This document shows positions 7,814-15,897 of a DNA stretch of 27,318 nucleotides, one piece after another. The DNA comes from Enterococcus sp. DIV0212c (lineage in GTDB: Bacteria > Bacillota > Bacilli > Lactobacillales > Enterococcaceae), in the NCBI RefSeq assembly GCF_017377505.1, contig NZ_JAFREN010000039.1, positions 1 through 27,318 of the forward strand. The letters are read 5' to 3'. How positions within the stretch are numbered: the stretch's first letter is position 1; the number at the start of each line of letters is the position of its first letter. The notes under the pieces are model-generated. The model saw only the letters and a program-made list of their open reading frames with translations, did not search any database and had not been told where the DNA came from. The translations under genes were made by a program, and so were the position numbers.

Positions 7814-9064
7814 TTATTTACGAAATACTTTATAAATAATTCTTTGTAACTTTTGTCTGACTTTAAATTCTAAACGTGCTAATTTGCTTTTCTTTTCATC
7901 TAAAGTAAGTAGATTACTAATATGTCGAACTGAATTTTCTTGTTTATGATCATTAGTGTCTATTTCTTTAATAATTTCTTTATAAACAACTGATAACTCA
8001 TAAATATTTTTAGCCTCTGTTATAAATTTGAAAGCATCCTTTCGGACCTGTGTAAAGTTGTCTAATGTTGTCTCAATCAATGATGTTAATTCCTCAACAT
8101 TACCTGTTTTATATAGTTGTCCAAATTTAAACATTTCGTATGCAGAAGAGTGCCCCGGATTGTCTGATAGTATTACAGGAATACCATTTAATAAAGCTTC
8201 AACATAGACTAAACCGAATGTTTCCATTGCAGAAGGAAATACACATAAATCTTGATCTGTTAAGTTCTCCCAAGGATTCTCCATATTTCCTAAAAATGAA
8301 ATATTTTTCACTCGATTTTTTTTAATATGATCCGTACATTCTTTTTTGTACTCTTCATCCCATCCACCTATAAAAACGAGTTCTATATCGGAGCGATTCA
8401 AATTTTCAAATGCTTGAATCAACTCAAGTTGATTCTTTCGTTCAGATATCCGTCCTATTGATACAATTCTTTGTTTCTTTCCGGCTTTTGGCTCTATTGT
8501 ATCAATTTCCGTATACGGAGAAAAAGATTTTATTTTTCTATTAGGAAATAACTCTGCTATTTTTTCACTTAATTGGCCATTAACCGCAAAAATTTCAGTT
8601 GAATAGTCATCAATAAAATCTAGCTTATTGATATAATAAGCAAATTCATTTTCTGGAAATTCATGGATTAACCAAAAATGAGGTGTTTCTTTTAATGCAG
8701 CAGCTACTGCTCCTTGAAAAATGTTTACAGTGTTACTGATAACAATGTCCACTTTATTCTCTTCAATTACATCAGTGATTTTTTTGATCGTTTCTCTATA
8801 TGAGTTAGCTCTCTGAGCCTCGGTACCAAATAAATGTCCTGGCGCATCTTCCCACCACCAGCGTTGACTATTTATCAAAATACAGTCAATGCCACATTCT
8901 GTAAACCTCTTCGAATAATCATTTTCAGTAACTTTTTGCTGTGTTGGGGCGATGTTTATTACTTTGTATCCTTCAAAAGCCAAAAATTTCATCAAATTAA
9001 AAATTGATACTTCCGCTCCGTTGTCTAATGTACCTGTTGGCGAAACAAAGAGAATTGTTTTCAT
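7814..9064 (-). CDS. GT4 family glycosyltransferase
   Basis: A GT-B enzyme of 416 residues when started at ATG 9064 (MKTILFVSPTGTLDNGAEVS). ATAGG lies 9 nt upstream of this start. ATGs at 9073 and 9070 are alternatives, and 9073 would give a 4-nt overlap with the preceding stop. The reading frame is open to 9103, but that start lies inside the preceding gene and lacks a ribosome site. GT4 signatures are clear: IVSIGRISERKNQLELI, LVFIGGWDEEY, ISFLGNMENPW and the E-x7-E donor motif in SAMETFGLVYVEALLNGIP. The last 25 residues are strongly basic (KLARLEFKVRQKLQRIIYKVFRK), suggesting contact with the membrane surface. It probably adds a sugar to a lipid-linked intermediate on the cytoplasmic side. 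The specific donor is unknown. Confidence 0.88.
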   Translation of the reverse strand: MKTILFVSPTGTLDNGAEVSIFNLMKFLAFEGYKVINIAPTQQKVTENDYSKRFTECGIDCILINSQRWWWEDAPGHLFGTEAQRANSYRETIKKITDVIEENKVDIVISNTVNIFQGAVAAALKETPHFWLIHEFPENEFAYYINKLDFIDDYSTEIFAVNGQLSEKIAELFPNRKIKSFSPYTEIDTIEPKAGKKQRIVSIGRISERKNQLELIQAFENLNRSDIELVFIGGWDEEYKKECTDHIKKNRVKNISFLGNMENPWENLTDQDLCVFPSAMETFGLVYVEALLNGIPVILSDNPGHSSAYEMFKFGQLYKTGNVEELTSLIETTLDNFTQVRKDAFKFITEAKNIYELSVVYKEIIKEIDTNDHKQENSVRHISNLLTLDEKKSKLARLEFKVRQKLQRIIYKVFRK

Positions 9065-9069
9065 AATCA

Positions 9070-10422
9070 TCATCCTATCAATTGTCTTAAATTTATCAAC
9101 CACTCAGCTTCTTGTAATGGGAACCAATAGGTTAAAAGGATTAGGTAAATCATCATAACAAAATTCATGATAATCGTAATTACAGCAAGCTTGGTTATAC
9201 TCTTTTCATTAAAAACAACAGTCATCTTTTCTTTACAACTAATAAAGAGTGGTGCTAGATATATTAAAAACGGTGTAAAGTATCTTCCTTGCGCTCCTTG
9301 AGATATCAACGCATCGTCTCCCAATACAAGAGGCGTCCAAGCGAAATACATACCACCTATGATAACAATTGCTTGAAAAGGTAACATTCCACCAGACAAT
9401 ACCCCGAAACTTTTATTTAATTTATATGGTTCATTTTTCATTAATAGAATTGTTAGCACAGCAATATCAATAAAGATCAACCACATAGGAATTTGGAAAT
9501 CGAATATTCCTAAATAACCAAACATCCCAGTTGTTAAATACGTATTTAAATGAGGATTTAAGTTATTATCTAAAACAGTATTCAGCATTACTTGTGCAAA
9601 ATTTGTTATTCCGCCTTTATCTTTCAAGTAAAAAACTGAAAATGTCATTAAAAGTCCCAAGACAAAAACGATTAGAATATATTTATATTTTTTGGTCAAT
9701 CTTTCACAGTTTTCAATCCAGACATTTGTCTTAGCAAATTTTTCTGGGAGTCTTAAGCTTAAAGTCAACAATAAAGCTACTAAGAATAAATTATTGATCT
9801 TAGTTATATATAATCCTACTGTGGCAAGTAATAACAGAATCATATATTTTTTCGTAAGTAATTTTTCTACTGATAAATTACTTAAAATTGCGAAGAAACC
9901 TGTGACTGCAACAAAATTCATGACATCATACGAAAGCGATGAACTCTGTTGAATCATTATCGGTAAAAGAGATATAAACATTAATGCTGTTTTCCCATAT
10001 TTTAGGTATTTTATAATAAAATACATCATCAAAATATAAAATATAGCGTTGAATATGCGTCCTAGGGTAATCATAATTCCTACTGATGGATAAACAATCT
10101 TTCCTAACGACATACCTAATAACTGCGGCAATTGCATTATTCTTTTTGGTGGTAGAGAAAGCTTAACTTTCTCATTACTAAAATCTAATTTATTAGTGAA
10201 TAATTGATAATATTCTTCTGTATCAATTTCTCCTTTAGTACTATCAATTTTTTGCCATTGAAAGCTCTTATCAGTCTTCTCATATAAAATTCCCCAAGCC
10301 ATTCTAGCATGGCTCGCCTCATCAGGAACTCTAGCTATTGGCATCAAAAAAATACTCAAACTAATAAATACAGAAGCCAATAGTAAAAATATTTTTTCTG
10401 GTTTTTCAAATTGTTTTTTCAT
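9070..10422 (-). CDS. Polytopic membrane protein, DUF2142/GT-C-like glycosyltransferase
   Basis: A 450-residue protein with roughly 11-12 membrane segments. After the first segment comes RVPDEASHARMAW (31-43), which matches the acidic motif in the first extracytoplasmic loop of DUF2142 and GT-C proteins. GT-C enzymes use lipid-phosphate sugars as donors outside the membrane, as proposed for GacL in the group A streptococcal carbohydrate locus. The GacI/GacJ-like pair in this locus could supply such a donor. It starts at ATG 10422 with TAGGG 7 nt upstream, overlaps the end of the EpaN-like gene by 17 nt, and its TGA overlaps the possible start of the next gene. A polymerase or transporter role cannot be excluded, since DUF2142 is not well characterised. 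Confidence 0.72.
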   Translation of the reverse strand: MKKQFEKPEKIFLLLASVFISLSIFLMPIARVPDEASHARMAWGILYEKTDKSFQWQKIDSTKGEIDTEEYYQLFTNKLDFSNEKVKLSLPPKRIMQLPQLLGMSLGKIVYPSVGIMITLGRIFNAIFYILMMYFIIKYLKYGKTALMFISLLPIMIQQSSSLSYDVMNFVAVTGFFAILSNLSVEKLLTKKYMILLLLATVGLYITKINNLFLVALLLTLSLRLPEKFAKTNVWIENCERLTKKYKYILIVFVLGLLMTFSVFYLKDKGGITNFAQVMLNTVLDNNLNPHLNTYLTTGMFGYLGIFDFQIPMWLIFIDIAVLTILLMKNEPYKLNKSFGVLSGGMLPFQAIVIIGGMYFAWTPLVLGDDALISQGAQGRYFTPFLIYLAPLFISCKEKMTVVFNEKSITKLAVITIIMNFVMMIYLILLTYWFPLQEAEWLINLRQLIG

Positions 10423-13400
10423 TAATATACCCTACTAACTCATCTATTTTATGATTGGTCGTGCAATGCTCCAAAACGTATTTATACGCATTCTCAGCAA
10501 TTTCTTTCCTCATATCTTTGGATTGAATCAGCAATTCCAACTTAACATACCACTCATCATCAGAAACCAGTATCCCCGTCTCATTATCTATAATCATTTC
10601 TTTAAAAGCCCCAATATCACTAGCAACTGTTGGTACCTTTACTAGGGCTGCTTCGATCCATTTGATTTCAGACTTAGCTTCATTAAAAATTGAAGTTACC
10701 AAAGGTGCTAGATTAATATCAACATCACTAATCAGCTCAGGCAATTTTTGCCATGCAACAAAAGGATGGATTTTGATTCTATTGTTGAAAGGTTTAAGGT
10801 CACTAGGCAAATCTAAGTGTCCAACTAAGTGAAGTTCTAAGTTATCATATTTTTCTAGTAATTTTATGATAGCCCCCTTCACCAATTCGAAGTTTTCATT
10901 ATGTGTAATTGATCCAGAGAAGTAGCCTATCTTTACTTTCTCATCAATTTCGTCATAATTTTTCATCGTTGCTTGACTTAGTTCGACTAACTCCATGTTT
11001 GCTAAGTTTCGATTTAATAATACTAAATCTTTATAGTTGAAAAGTTCGCTTTGCATTTTTTGTGTAGAAGTAACCACTCCATCACATAATTTTAGCATCT
11101 CTCCATAGCTGATCACACCATTATCATAATTTTGCTTATCCGGTGCTGATAATTCTTTCACGTACGTTAACTGATCCGTATACTTTGTATCAATGACTAA
11201 ATCGTCTATATCATACAAGATCACTTTATTATACTTCCGAGCCAAATGAATCAACTCAACCAGCTTATTATCAATCGGTGCGCGATAAATGATTATATGG
11301 CTTGCATGTTCCGCATACCCCATTTGAAAAGAAGATAAATTTATACTCCAAACATCATAGCCAAGTGATTCTAATTGCTCTATTTTGTTTTGCACCCGGT
11401 ATTTAGTCAATTGAGGAATAGCATTTTCTACACCATCAATAATCAATATATGTTCTTTTGCTTGTTTATTTTTAACATCATCCATGATTTGATCAATAAT
11501 TTCTATTGGATAATCTGTTTCTGACTTAATATATTCTATCAGGTCAGGTATTTCTGTTTCTCTAAGTAAACCTTGCCAAGCAAATTTATCATTATTATAG
11601 TTGGAAAAAGCAGTATATTTTATTAAAGGTACACCTTCTTTTACCATCTTTAATGGATGAATGTACATTGGGCTATCAACATTATTTTCATTAAAAGCGC
11701 CATGTTTGAAGCCTAACTCTTCAAAATGTTTAGTAAAAACAGTTTCATGCTTCCCTATCGCTTTGTTTCTTGAATCAGTATCATCCAAACTTCTCCAATA
11801 GTCGTAAAATCCATCATAAGTTAACAATGATTTTTCAATAATCAGAAAATATGATTGTAAATGAATGGGGATAAAGCCATACTTATTATATTGCGTAAAA
11901 TCATTTTGTTCTTCCCCATATGAAATGCCCCAAAAATCTAATTTCCTTTTTGCCATTTTAGAAAAAGCAGAGGAAATATCCCCGATTGGTCCGACATTTG
12001 TATCATTGACTAATAAGAGTTCATCATATTTACTCAATTGATCTTTTCCGAAATAGTTGATGCCATATCGAAATGCGGCTGTATCATAGCCTTTATTACT
12101 TCTTAACTCAACATGTCCAATTTCTGAGAGCGCTAAAATATCTTCTTCTGGTAAAACACCATTGACCACTATCAAAACATTATCCACAATTTCAGCAAGA
12201 GCTTTTAAAAAGTGAAGTTTATATTTTTGAAGTCTTTCTTGATCTTCATAGATCACAAAAATCAAAACTCTACTTGGTTGATCATAGTTATTTTTATTTC
12301 TCTGAATCTCTCTTACACGTTTTAGATACATTGTTTTAAAATTAGGTAATTGTTTTACCTTTCTTGATAAAACTCGATTTATTTTTCGAATTCCTTTACC
12401 GACCAATTGAGGTTTTTTTATAATTTTCATCCCCATGCTAAATGGTTTGATTATATGATTACCTACTCGAAACGATCGAGAATTCAAAATTTGATTTTTC
12501 TCTACTTCCAACATTGCTATAACATTTTTTAAGTGTTGGTTATCATTTAACAAATCTGTCTGTTCGGTTACTAATTGCGTGTTTTTGTTTATTAAGTTTT
12601 CATTTTCTAAGGATATTTGCTCTTCTGTATCGATCCTTACAAGAATTTCATTCTTTAATGTTTCAATTTGTTCCGAGAGTTGAACTAAATCATGTTCTTG
12701 ATTATGAACATGTTTGGTTACGCCTTCCATATGTTGTACAAGTTCGCTTATTCTATCTGACAATACAAAGATATTATTTTTGACTGCCTCCATAATTTCC
12801 ATAGGAAACAGTTGTACATATTTACTCAATATGTACAAATAAACTTCAAAATAAAATCTTTCAGATACATGGTTATCTTTTCTGGAAATAGAATCATTTA
12901 ATACTCGATAATTCAATTTTGTATTATGACATTTTTTGGGTATGGCACCATTCATCAAAATCATATTCATAATAAAATCATAATCAACCAGTTTTTTACG
13001 ATTAAGTTCTATATCATATCTGCTATCTTTGATTTTTGACATTCGGATCAAAGAGCAATTATCAATATAATTTGATGATAAATATGTTTCTAAGTCAAAT
13101 TCTTTTGCTTCCATAAAGACATCATTTGCATCAACATCAAATAAATCTGTGTAAATAATATCTGTCTGTTCATTCTGCGCTGTCAACATCAACTTTTCAA
13201 CATAATCATCATCAAGATAATTGTCACTATCTACAAATAAAATGAATTCCCCAGTAGCCCACTGTAATCCCTGATTTCTCACAACACAGATACCAGCATT
13301 ATCTTGTGAAACAAACTCTGTCTTTTGGTAGGGTGAGCTTGGCAGTAGTTCTGTAATAATTTGACTAGAGTTATCTGTTGATCCGTCATTTATAATTAAT

Positions 13401-13516
13401 AGTTCGATATTGCTATACGATTGCGAAAAAACGCTTTTTAGGCATTGTGCAATATACTTTTCATGATTATAGCAAGTTATAATAATAGATACTAAATCCT
13501 TCAATTTCCACTTCAC
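10406..13516 (-). CDS. epaN: Multidomain glycosyltransferase: GT2, coiled coil, RgpF domain, GT4-like domain
   Basis: A 1036-residue protein. Residues about 7-230 are a GT2 domain (LVSIIITCYNHEKYI, IINDGSTDNS at 41-50, FVDSDN at 94-99). Residues about 265-345 are a charged, Leu-repeat coiled coil ending in the NSRSFRVGNHIIKP motif. Residues about 417-660 form a rhamnan-synthesis protein F (RgpF) domain (RVLIFVIYEDQERL, LLVNDTNVGPIGDI, DFWGISYG, YIHPLKMVKEGVP). Residues about 690-1036 are a GT4-like domain (HILIIDGVENAIPQLTKYR, VILYDIDDL, IGYFSGSITHNENFEL, LHLVGHLDLP). RgpF proteins act in rhamnose-polymer synthesis, so this enzyme probably assembles or caps the rhamnan backbone. The first codon at 13516 is GTG with no separated ribosome site; TTG at 13504, about 11 nt after AAAGG, is a plausible alternative (1032 residues). 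Position after the ABC exporter matches epaN. Confidence 0.85.
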   Translation of the reverse strand: MKWKLKDLVSIIITCYNHEKYIAQCLKSVFSQSYSNIELLIINDGSTDNSSQIITELLPSSPYQKTEFVSQDNAGICVVRNQGLQWATGEFILFVDSDNYLDDDYVEKLMLTAQNEQTDIIYTDLFDVDANDVFMEAKEFDLETYLSSNYIDNCSLIRMSKIKDSRYDIELNRKKLVDYDFIMNMILMNGAIPKKCHNTKLNYRVLNDSISRKDNHVSERFYFEVYLYILSKYVQLFPMEIMEAVKNNIFVLSDRISELVQHMEGVTKHVHNQEHDLVQLSEQIETLKNEILVRIDTEEQISLENENLINKNTQLVTEQTDLLNDNQHLKNVIAMLEVEKNQILNSRSFRVGNHIIKPFSMGMKIIKKPQLVGKGIRKINRVLSRKVKQLPNFKTMYLKRVREIQRNKNNYDQPSRVLIFVIYEDQERLQKYKLHFLKALAEIVDNVLIVVNGVLPEEDILALSEIGHVELRSNKGYDTAAFRYGINYFGKDQLSKYDELLLVNDTNVGPIGDISSAFSKMAKRKLDFWGISYGEEQNDFTQYNKYGFIPIHLQSYFLIIEKSLLTYDGFYDYWRSLDDTDSRNKAIGKHETVFTKHFEELGFKHGAFNENNVDSPMYIHPLKMVKEGVPLIKYTAFSNYNNDKFAWQGLLRETEIPDLIEYIKSETDYPIEIIDQIMDDVKNKQAKEHILIIDGVENAIPQLTKYRVQNKIEQLESLGYDVWSINLSSFQMGYAEHASHIIIYRAPIDNKLVELIHLARKYNKVILYDIDDLVIDTKYTDQLTYVKELSAPDKQNYDNGVISYGEMLKLCDGVVTSTQKMQSELFNYKDLVLLNRNLANMELVELSQATMKNYDEIDEKVKIGYFSGSITHNENFELVKGAIIKLLEKYDNLELHLVGHLDLPSDLKPFNNRIKIHPFVAWQKLPELISDVDINLAPLVTSIFNEAKSEIKWIEAALVKVPTVASDIGAFKEMIIDNETGILVSDDEWYVKLELLIQSKDMRKEIAENAYKYVLEHCTTNHKIDELVGYINEKTI

Positions 13517-13579
13517 CTTTATCTAAGTTTTGTCATATTTTTTTAAAATGTGTTTTAAAAATCCATCTATAACAGACAA

Positions 13580-14812
13580 TTACTCTTCTGATGTCCACGA
13601 ACCATTTCTTTTTAAAATACCGCTACTTGAAATTCTCTCGCTTTTGCTCATATTATCTTTTTTCGCCACAATAATTACTGGAGAATTTTCTTTATCTGCA
13701 AAAGCACAAGGTTCGTCACCATCGTTACGAATTGAAACATTCAACTTTATGGTACAACCATTGATGCTATTTAGATTGCATTTATATCTAAATTTTTTCT
13801 GACCTTCACCAGACGTCATAGAATCAAAAGAATTATCATTATAGATCCAAACATTCTTATCAATATCAACCATTGAAAAAGCCACATAGGTTTTCATATT
13901 GTCAATCACATCATATGAAACTGTAAATTCAACTAAAGAGTTCTCTTTATCTATAATTGTGTCAGAAAGTAATTCTACCTTTAAGTTTTCGATCATTTTT
14001 GTTTTTTGCTCTTCTTCAATTTCATTTTCTTCGTCGTTAGATCCTTCAATCACAGTAGCTGACCCGCTATCTAAAACGTTCGATAATGAATACTGATTCG
14101 CAACATCTTCTGGAGTGCCAATGATCTTCACTTCACCTTTATCGATCATCATTGCTTTATTACAATATTTACGGACAGCATCCATTGAATGTGTTACTAA
14201 AATAATCGTCTTTTTATCTTCTCTTGCCTGCATAAAATAGTCATTACACTTACGTTGAAAAGCTTCATCACCTACAGCCAAAACTTCATCTAAAACTAAA
14301 ATGTCACTTTTTGATTGAATCGCAACTGAAAAAGCTAAACGAACTTGCATACCGCTTGAATAATTTTTTAATTTTTGATTCATGAAATCCGATAGTTCAG
14401 CAAACTCTACAATATCATCATACATATCATCAATCTCAACGGTTGAAAATCCTAATAAAGCACCATTCAAATAAACGTTTTCCTTCCCAGATAACTCTGG
14501 GTTAAATCCTACACCTAATTCGATAAACGAGACTAACTTACCATTAATTTCTACACTACCGTGTTCAGGTACATAAATTTGAGAAATGATTTTTAGTAAT
14601 GTAGATTTCCCACTACCATTTCGTCCTACAATCCCAAAAAAGTCTCCCTTTTTAACTTCAAATGAAATATCTCTAAGTACTTTTTGTTCTCTGTATCCCT
14701 TGATTCCCTGAAAATAATTAACAATCGTCCTTTTTAGACTGGTTGTATTTTCCGTTGGGAGTCGGAAACTTTTACTTATACCATCTACTTTTACTGCTAC
14801 GTCATTTTTCAT
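13580..14812 (-). CDS. epaM: ABC exporter ATP-binding subunit with Wzt-like C-terminal domain
   Basis: A 410-residue protein. The ATPase domain (1-235) has Walker A GRNGSGKST at 63-71, an ABC signature YSSGMQVRLAFS at 151-162, Walker B ILVLDEVLAVGDE at 171-183 and the switch histidine in VTHSM at 206-210, all intact and typical of the TagH/RgpD/Wzt group. An acidic linker (residues about 250-268) leads to a beta-rich C-terminal domain of about 140 residues resembling the carbohydrate-binding domain of Wzt. With the permease encoded just upstream (2-bp gap) it forms the exporter for the undecaprenyl-linked rhamnopolysaccharide. The C-terminal domain may recognise the chain end before export, as in Wzt of E. 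coli O9a; that is inferred from family analogy. Confidence 0.92.
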   Translation of the reverse strand: MKNDVAVKVDGISKSFRLPTENTTSLKRTIVNYFQGIKGYREQKVLRDISFEVKKGDFFGIVGRNGSGKSTLLKIISQIYVPEHGSVEINGKLVSFIELGVGFNPELSGKENVYLNGALLGFSTVEIDDMYDDIVEFAELSDFMNQKLKNYSSGMQVRLAFSVAIQSKSDILVLDEVLAVGDEAFQRKCNDYFMQAREDKKTIILVTHSMDAVRKYCNKAMMIDKGEVKIIGTPEDVANQYSLSNVLDSGSATVIEGSNDEENEIEEEQKTKMIENLKVELLSDTIIDKENSLVEFTVSYDVIDNMKTYVAFSMVDIDKNVWIYNDNSFDSMTSGEGQKKFRYKCNLNSINGCTIKLNVSIRNDGDEPCAFADKENSPVIIVAKKDNMSKSERISSSGILKRNGSWTSEE

Positions 14813-14814
14813 AA

Positions 14815-15615
14815 TTAAAGAATCTCCGCAAACTTCTTAGAATTTTTATTAAAAATCAAAAACCCGACTATCAATACGATGAAAGGTATAATATATGGAA
14901 TAACCATAATAAATTTATTATCAATCAATTGCCATACTGTGACATTCACAGGACTTGTGAACCAATAACGCATATCCTGGATCATCTGCGCCATAGGATT
15001 TAGTAGTAGCAACTTGGCAATTCTAATATCCGCTCTTTCAATAATCAATGTTACTGGATAAATAATCGGCGTCATATACAATCCAATCTGTAAAATAACT
15101 TCCCAGATTGGCCCGATATCTCTAAATCTTACATAAACTGTAGCTAAGATAAACGCAATTCCCAATGAAAAAGCATATAATTCTATGAAAATAAGCGGAG
15201 CCAAAAAGCCAAATACTGATAAATCAACATTGTTGATCAATCCAAAGACAAATACTATAACAAGACTGATCATCAGATTAATGAATGCATTTATAGAAAC
15301 AGAAACAACAACGATATATGTTGGGAAATTAAGTTTTCTTAATAAATCTCCTCTATTAACGATCGATACCATCCCTAAGTTAGTCGTTTCATTGAAAAAG
15401 CCCCATAATACTTGACCCAAAAGTAATGCTACTGCAAAATGAGGAACATCATCTCCAAAACGGAGAAAATAAATGAACACCACGTACATAACTGCAAACA
15501 ACATCACTGGTCTTAAAACCGACCATAAATAACCAATAACACTTCCTTGATACCTTAATTTAAAATCAGTTTTTACCAGTTCTTTTAATAAAATTCTATT
15601 CTTTTTTTCAAACAT
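14815..15615 (-). CDS. epaL: ABC exporter permease (Wzm/TagG/RgpC-like)
   Basis: A 266-residue ABC-2 type membrane subunit with about six membrane segments. It begins MFEKKNRILLKELVKTDFKLRYQGSVIGYLW, whose amphipathic start and LKxRYxxSxLG motif are diagnostic of polysaccharide exporters. The ATG at 15615 is chosen because GAGGGAG lies 8 nt upstream; the frame stays open to 15684 but that extension (MIYDDEVINVV...) has no matching family sequence. The stop is 2 nt before the ATPase start, so the two are co-translated. It should form the membrane channel that moves undecaprenyl-pyrophosphate-linked rhamnan to the outer leaflet. A 282-bp leader region with a possible promoter separates it from ugd. 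Confidence 0.92.
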   Translation of the reverse strand: MFEKKNRILLKELVKTDFKLRYQGSVIGYLWSVLRPVMLFAVMYVVFIYFLRFGDDVPHFAVALLLGQVLWGFFNETTNLGMVSIVNRGDLLRKLNFPTYIVVVSVSINAFINLMISLVIVFVFGLINNVDLSVFGFLAPLIFIELYAFSLGIAFILATVYVRFRDIGPIWEVILQIGLYMTPIIYPVTLIIERADIRIAKLLLLNPMAQMIQDMRYWFTSPVNVTVWQLIDNKFIMVIPYIIPFIVLIVGFLIFNKNSKKFAEIL

Positions 15616-15762
15616 TAATAAATCTCCCTCAAATCTCAGTTTTTGAAGAATGACAACATTAATCACTTCATCGTCATATATCATAAAAAAACATTAATAA
15701 AACAGCTTTGTAAAAATAAACATACCTGTTATCGTACCGCAAGCAAATTCATTAATCTGTTT

Positions 15763-15768
15763 ATTATA
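15763..15768 (-). promoter_or_regulatory. Candidate -10 box for the ABC exporter genes
   Basis: A perfect TATAAT on the minus strand lies about 150 bp upstream of the epaL start, in a gene-free stretch. No good -35 box is seen at 16-18 bp, so it is only a partial match. If used, it gives a leader of about 140 nt. Confidence 0.4.
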
Positions 15769-15807
15769 CTAAATTTTCGCATTCAACGCTACAGTGTCGA
15801 ACAGTGC

Positions 15808-15886
15808 ATACAAAAAGTTGAATTTATTAATTAGGAAAAAACAAAGAGAAGTAGTCGTTTACCTGATTCAGAACAGCTTTTTGTAT
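15808..15886. repeat. Inverted repeat in the ugd-epaL intergenic region
   Basis: Perfect 10-bp arms ATACAAAAAG (15808-15817) and CTTTTTGTAT (15877-15886) enclose 59 bp that include a T-rich run on the minus strand. It begins 11 bp after the ugd stop. It could be the base of a long stem in ugd 3' RNA or a protein-binding site. It does not look like a standard terminator. Confidence 0.35.
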
Positions 15887-15897
15887 ATTATCAGCTA

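Noticed and set aside
13540..13561. Inverted repeat TTTTTAAAA/TTTTAAAAA between epaM and epaN
   Set aside because: It consists only of A and T; such pairing is expected by chance in this composition and no T-tract arrangement supports a terminator.
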